Below are positions 60,199 through 64,000 of a stretch of DNA of 64,000 nucleotides, piece after piece; the first letter of the stretch is position 1, and the number at the start of each line of letters is the position of its first letter. A program made the translations under genes and the position numbers. Below the pieces are notes generated by a model. That model made no database searches, was not told where the DNA came from, and was given only the letters and a program-made list of their open reading frames with translations. The DNA comes from Jezberella montanilacus (lineage in GTDB: Bacteria > Pseudomonadota > Gammaproteobacteria > Burkholderiales > Burkholderiaceae_B). The DNA is taken from contig NZ_PVTV01000012.1 in assembly GCF_003003055.1 (NCBI RefSeq), forward strand, positions 124,001 through 188,000, read 5' to 3'.

Positions 60199-61920
60199 AT
60201 GTCTTCGGCAAGCTCGCTAGACCAACTTAATTCAGTCAGTCGAGATGGCTTCATCGCACTGCTCGGGGCGCTTTATCCAGAAGGATCTTGGGTAGCTGAA
60301 ACCGCTTACAACACTAGGCCTTTCAAAAGTCTTGCAGCGCTGAAACGAGCGATGGTTTGTGCCGTCCGCGAGAGCGCTCGCAGCCGAAAGCTGGCGTTGA
60401 TTCACTCAGCCGAGCAACTTGCCCCTGCGTTCGTGTCGGCTGCATTAGTTGAACTGGTTGCAGCACAGCTGGCCAGTTACCGCGAGAGGTTTGGATTTCC
60501 TTTTGTGTTCGCTGTGCAAGGGCCTCGTGCAACAGGTCTGACTAGCGAGCAAATCATCTCAACGATTGAGCGTCGGCTCGGTAACCATGTTGATTTTGAA
60601 TTTGCCGAAGCGTTACGTAACCTTCACCGTCAGGCTGAGCTCCGTTTGGATGAAATGTTTTCAGTTGAGCCAAGCCTGGGTAATCAGGTGTGGGATTGGG
60701 CTGAGCATCTGGCTAGCGATAGCGACCCAGATTACGCCGAGCGTGGTCAACTGACCGTGACTTATCTGACTGATGCGCATCGCGCGGTGGCGAAGCGTCT
60801 GACGGACTGGATGAAAAATGAATGCGGATTTGATGAGGTCAGTACAGACGCAGTCGGTAATGTCGTCGGCATTTACCACGGCGAAAGTAAAGCGGCCAAG
60901 CGACTGATCACTGGCAGCCATTACGACACGGTGCGTAATGCCGGTAAGTATGATGGCCGGTTAGGTATTCTGGTACCCATGGCATGTGTTAAAGCCCTTG
61001 CGCGCGCGGGCCGTCGGTTGCCCTTTGGCATAGAGGTCGTGGCCTTCTCGGAAGAAGAAGGCCAGCGTTACAAGGCAGTTTTCCTGGGCTCGGGGGCCTT
61101 GACTGGCGACTTTAATCCTGCTTGGCTTGAGCAAACTGATGTTGATGGCATCAGTATGAGACAGGCCATGGAGCATGCAGGTTTAGCGGTTGCAGATATT
61201 CCCAAGCTTAGGCGCGATGCCGCAAACTACTTGGGTTTTGTCGAGGTTCATATTGAGCAGGGGCCCGTGCTCAATGATTTAGATTTGCCGCTTGGTGTTG
61301 TGACGTCTATTAACGGAAGCGTTCGATTTCTGGGTGAGGTGATGGGGATGGCGAGCCATGCCGGTACCACGCCCATGGATAGTCGCAGGGACGCCGCAGC
61401 CGCTGTTGCCGAATTAATACTCTTCGCAGAGAAACGTGCGAGCGCGGTCGCTGACCTTGTTGCGACCGTCGGTATGCTTTCAGTTCCAAATGGGTCGATC
61501 AATGTGGTGCCGGGTCGTTGTCATTTCAGTCTTGATATCAGGGCGACGACCGACGAAGTGCGCGATGCATGTATTGATGATGTGTGTAAAGAACTAGCTG
61601 CCATCTGCAGCAGGCGAGGTGTTGCCTATCGCCTTGAAGAGGCAATGCGAGTGTCGGCGGCGCCAAGTTCTCCAGCCTGGCAATCGCGCTGGGAGCGTGC
61701 CGTAGCTGCGACAGGCTTGCCGGTTTTTCCAATGCCGAGCGGTGCGGGCCACGACGCAATGAAAATACACGCGATCATGCCGCAAGCAATGTTGTTTGTT
61801 CGAGGTGAGAATGCCGGCATCAGCCATAACCCGCTTGAGTCAACTACCAGCCACGATATTGAGTTGTGCGTCGAGGCGTTTCAAACTTTGCTCAATGATT
61901 TGAGTCAGGATCCTGCATGA
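60199..61920 (+). CDS. fused OHCU-decarboxylase-like (UraD) / allantoate amidohydrolase (AllC) protein
   Basis: A 573-residue fusion. Residues about 1-150 resemble UraD, which decarboxylates OHCU to S-allantoin (SLAALKRAMVCAVRESARSR, YRERFGFPFVFAVQG). Residues about 165-573 form a complete M20 allantoate amidohydrolase with GSHYDTVRNAGKYDGRLGIL, AFSEEEGQRYKAVFLGSGAL, EVHIEQGPVLNDLDLPLG and AGISHNPLESTTSHD (metal-ligand His/Asp/Glu). I start at the ATG at 60199, with AGGA upstream. The UraD part lacks about 20 residues that normally hold the catalytic HPxLA motif (see findings), so the decarboxylase may be inactive. It overlaps the next gene by 4 bases. Confidence 0.88.
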   Translation: MSSASSLDQLNSVSRDGFIALLGALYPEGSWVAETAYNTRPFKSLAALKRAMVCAVRESARSRKLALIHSAEQLAPAFVSAALVELVAAQLASYRERFGFPFVFAVQGPRATGLTSEQIISTIERRLGNHVDFEFAEALRNLHRQAELRLDEMFSVEPSLGNQVWDWAEHLASDSDPDYAERGQLTVTYLTDAHRAVAKRLTDWMKNECGFDEVSTDAVGNVVGIYHGESKAAKRLITGSHYDTVRNAGKYDGRLGILVPMACVKALARAGRRLPFGIEVVAFSEEEGQRYKAVFLGSGALTGDFNPAWLEQTDVDGISMRQAMEHAGLAVADIPKLRRDAANYLGFVEVHIEQGPVLNDLDLPLGVVTSINGSVRFLGEVMGMASHAGTTPMDSRRDAAAAVAELILFAEKRASAVADLVATVGMLSVPNGSINVVPGRCHFSLDIRATTDEVRDACIDDVCKELAAICSRRGVAYRLEEAMRVSAAPSSPAWQSRWERAVAATGLPVFPMPSGAGHDAMKIHAIMPQAMLFVRGENAGISHNPLESTTSHDIELCVEAFQTLLNDLSQDPA

Positions 61921-63155
61921 GTTCAACCGATTTTTATACCGAAACAGATGCTTTTGTCGATGCGCACTTCGCTGAGCAGGTTCGATTTTTACAAAACCTA
62001 GTGCGCGTGCCTACTGATACACCACCGGGCAACAATACCCCGCACGCCATGCGCACACGCGAGCTGTTGGCAGAGTTTGGTTTTGAAGCAGCTGCTTACG
62101 AAGTGCCCGATGCCACGGTGAAGGTAAGTGGCTTGCAGTCTATTACTAATCTTGTTGTCCGTCGCCGCTATCAAGCACCTGGCAAAATCATTGCGCTCAA
62201 CGCCCACGGGGATGTTGTACCGCCGGGTGCTGGGTGGTCTCATGAGCCATATGGTGGTGAGATCGTCGCTGGTAGGTTGTATGGTCGAGCAGCAGCCGTT
62301 AGCAAATCTGATTTCTCAACCTTCGCGTTTGCTACCAGAGCCATCGAGGCCGCGGGCGTTCCCTTATCAGGCGGCATTGATTTGCTATTTACTTATGACG
62401 AAGAGTTCGGCGGTGAACTTGGGCCCAAGTGGCTTCTTGAAAAAGGCTTGACCAAACCTGACCTAGAGATTGCGGCCGGCTTCAGTTATGAAGTGATCAC
62501 CGCTCATAACGGCTGCCTGCAGCTCGAAGTAACCATTACGGGAAAAATGGGTCATGCTGCAGTGCCGGAGACCGGTGTCGACGCGCTACAAGCGGCCACC
62601 CGAGTGCTTGTAGCGTTGTATGAAGAAAATACTCGTTTGCGGCAATTCAAAAGTGCTGTCAAGGGAATTAACTTTGGCTATATCAATGTTGGGCAAATTG
62701 CTGGTGGCACAAACACTAACGTTGTACCCGGTCAGGTGATTTTAAAAATCGATCGCCGAATGATTCCTGAAGAAAATCCAGCTGAGGTTGAAGCCTACAT
62801 CCGTGAGCTGATGACGATGGCGGCGACAACGCTGCCCGGGATCAAAGTAGAGATAAAACGGCTGCTTCTTGCAAATGCAATGAAACCCTTGCCCGGGTTT
62901 GAACAGTTGGCGGATCCACTTTGCAAACACGCAACTGAGTTGTTTGGCGAGCCGATTAGTGCGTCCGGGACGCCGCTCTACACCGACGCTCGTTTGTTTA
63001 GCGAAAGAGGTATCCCTGCTGTTATTTACGGTGCGGGGCCAAGGACAGTAGCCGAGTCGAATGCCAAGGGTGCTGACGAACACCTCGTGCTCGAAGATCT
63101 GCGCCGTGCTACAAAAGTGCTTGCCCGCACATTGCTGGATATCCTCAAAGTATAA
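61917..63155 (+). CDS. M20 family metallopeptidase/deacylase
   Basis: A 412-residue zinc-type hydrolase of the ArgE/DapE/carboxypeptidase G2 group. Metal-binding segments are LNAHGDVVPPGAGW (His and Asp), GRAAAVSKSDFSTFAFATRA (bridging Asp), TYDEEFGGELG (catalytic Glu pair), YTDARLFSERGIPAVIYG and the late His of GADEHLVLEDL. The dimerisation domain lies between. Its ATG overlaps the AllC-like stop (ATGA), so the two are translationally coupled. Adjacent AllC-like and transporter genes suggest a carbamoyl or acyl amide substrate of purine or pyrimidine origin, but this is an inference. Confidence 0.88.
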   Translation: MSSTDFYTETDAFVDAHFAEQVRFLQNLVRVPTDTPPGNNTPHAMRTRELLAEFGFEAAAYEVPDATVKVSGLQSITNLVVRRRYQAPGKIIALNAHGDVVPPGAGWSHEPYGGEIVAGRLYGRAAAVSKSDFSTFAFATRAIEAAGVPLSGGIDLLFTYDEEFGGELGPKWLLEKGLTKPDLEIAAGFSYEVITAHNGCLQLEVTITGKMGHAAVPETGVDALQAATRVLVALYEENTRLRQFKSAVKGINFGYINVGQIAGGTNTNVVPGQVILKIDRRMIPEENPAEVEAYIRELMTMAATTLPGIKVEIKRLLLANAMKPLPGFEQLADPLCKHATELFGEPISASGTPLYTDARLFSERGIPAVIYGAGPRTVAESNAKGADEHLVLEDLRRATKVLARTLLDILKV

Positions 63156-63161
63156 AAATCT

Positions 63162-64000
63162 ATGGCTACCGAAGCCACTACTTCGCAGCAACCTCAGTCA
63201 TCCACTCAAGGCGTCATCTTTTTGCTCGCCCTGGCAGCTTTCGCCAGCTCAAGCGCGTTCCGTGTTTGCGATCCCTTATTGCCTTTGCTGGCGCGCGAGT
63301 TTGCTGTTGGCCTGACAGAGTCATCTTACGTCGTCACGTCGTTTTCAGTGGCCTATGGGGTTTTGCAGTTCTTCTACGGCCCGCTTGCCGACCGGTACGG
63401 CAAATTTCGCACACTTTCTTATGCGACTTTGGGGTGCGCGGTTGGCAGCTTGATTGTGGCGACAGCACCGAGCTTGCAAATAATGGTCTTCGGACGGTTT
63501 CTGGCTGGCGCAACGGCGGCAGGTATTGTCCCGCTATCCATGGCCTGGATTGGTGATCATGTCCCTTATGAAAGACGACAGGCTACCTTGGCCCAGTTTA
63601 TTACGGGCACCATTTTCGGCGTGTCGCTGGGGCAGTTGATGGGAGGCGTGTTCGCCGATACCCTGGGATGGCGGGCGGCGTTTTACGCTCTCGCAGCCAC
63701 CTACGTGACGGTGGGCCTTTTGCTGTTAAGTAAGCTAAAAACCGTTCCTGAGAAAAAGCCAGTCCCGGGTCAAGACACCTCTCTGCTGGGGTCGATTAAA
63801 CAAGTGCTGGCCGTGCGCTGGGCGCGAGTGATTCTGCTGACCGTTTTTACCGAAGGCGCCCTGGTATTCGGGTCACTGGCGTTTGTCCCGTCTTATTTAC
63901 AAGATCATCATGGGGTCTCGCCTTCAACGGCCGGCATCATTGGGGGTATGTTCGCCATTGGTGCTTTGATTTATGTTTTTCAATCGAACTCGCTGGTGCA
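63162..64000 (+). CDS. MFS transporter, N-terminal part (runs off the window edge)
   Basis: Reading from the ATG at 63162, 279 full codons remain open to the window end. The translation begins MATEATTSQQPQSSTQGVIF and shows many hydrophobic helices. The MFS motif A appears as FYGPLADRYGKFRTLSY after helix 2, and GTIFGVSLGQLMGGVFAD is like motif C of the drug/solute H+ antiporter group. It begins 6 bases after the M20 stop, so it is probably the third gene of the unit, exporting or importing its substrate. Specificity is unknown. Confidence 0.9.
   Translation, partial: MATEATTSQQPQSSTQGVIFLLALAAFASSSAFRVCDPLLPLLAREFAVGLTESSYVVTSFSVAYGVLQFFYGPLADRYGKFRTLSYATLGCAVGSLIVATAPSLQIMVFGRFLAGATAAGIVPLSMAWIGDHVPYERRQATLAQFITGTIFGVSLGQLMGGVFADTLGWRAAFYALAATYVTVGLLLLSKLKTVPEKKPVPGQDTSLLGSIKQVLAVRWARVILLTVFTEGALVFGSLAFVPSYLQDHHGVSPSTAGIIGGMFAIGALIYVFQSNSLV

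Overview
The window is the replication-origin and ribosomal-protein core of a betaproteobacterial chromosome, most likely order Burkholderiales near Alcaligenaceae/Bordetella. The reasons are the gene order (mnmG-rsmG-parA-parB, then tRNA-Tyr/Gly/Thr-tuf-tRNA-Trp-secE-nusG-rplKAJL-rpoBC, then the str, S10, spc and alpha clusters without interruption by other housekeeping loci), the protein sequences of DnaA, RnpA, RpoB and RpsC, and a G+C content that looks moderate by eye. This placement is an inference from gene order and remembered sequences; no search was run.

Layout. 1-1.4 kb: the start of an AtuA/DUF1446 gene and a cyclase-family hydrolase, leftward. 1.5-6.5 kb: gyrB, dnaN and dnaA, leftward. 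6.7-10.7 kb: rpmH, rnpA, yidD, yidC and mnmE, rightward. 10.7-12.5 kb: an origin-like zone with three perfect DnaA boxes, AT-rich DNA and two perfect parS sites. A methionine-type aminotransferase gene lies in the middle of this zone. 12.5-16.9 kb: mnmG, rsmG, parA and parB. 17.0-30.7 kb: four tRNA genes, tuf, secE, nusG, rplKAJL and rpoBC. 31-35.4 kb: rpsL, rpsG, fusA and the second tuf. 35.5-51.7 kb: S10, spc and alpha clusters through rplQ. They are split once, between rpsQ and rplN, by a reversed aldehyde dehydrogenase gene.

51.8-64 kb is accessory or metabolic: a COG2509-type FAD oxidoreductase; a leftward malonyl-CoA decarboxylase plus three-gene TRAP transporter unit, which suggests malonate or malonate-like uptake; cutA-dsbD; and a rightward purine/ureide-like unit consisting of a fused UraD-like/allantoate amidohydrolase, a second M20 hydrolase and a truncated MFS transporter.

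The genes fit together as follows. The origin region carries initiation (DnaA, DnaN, GyrB) and segregation (ParAB with parS) functions side by side. The following 35 kb supplies transcription (RpoA/B/C, NusG), translation (about 30 ribosomal proteins, EF-G, two EF-Tu genes, IF-1) and membrane insertion (SecE, SecY, YidC). I found no CRISPR array, prophage, transposase or integron, and no obvious new defence system. The points most worth a second look are the split origin zone, the structured leaders inside the ribosomal operons (especially rpsJ-rplC), the inserted aldehyde dehydrogenase, the apparently deleted active-site segment in the UraD domain, and the malonate-like transporter/decarboxylase unit.
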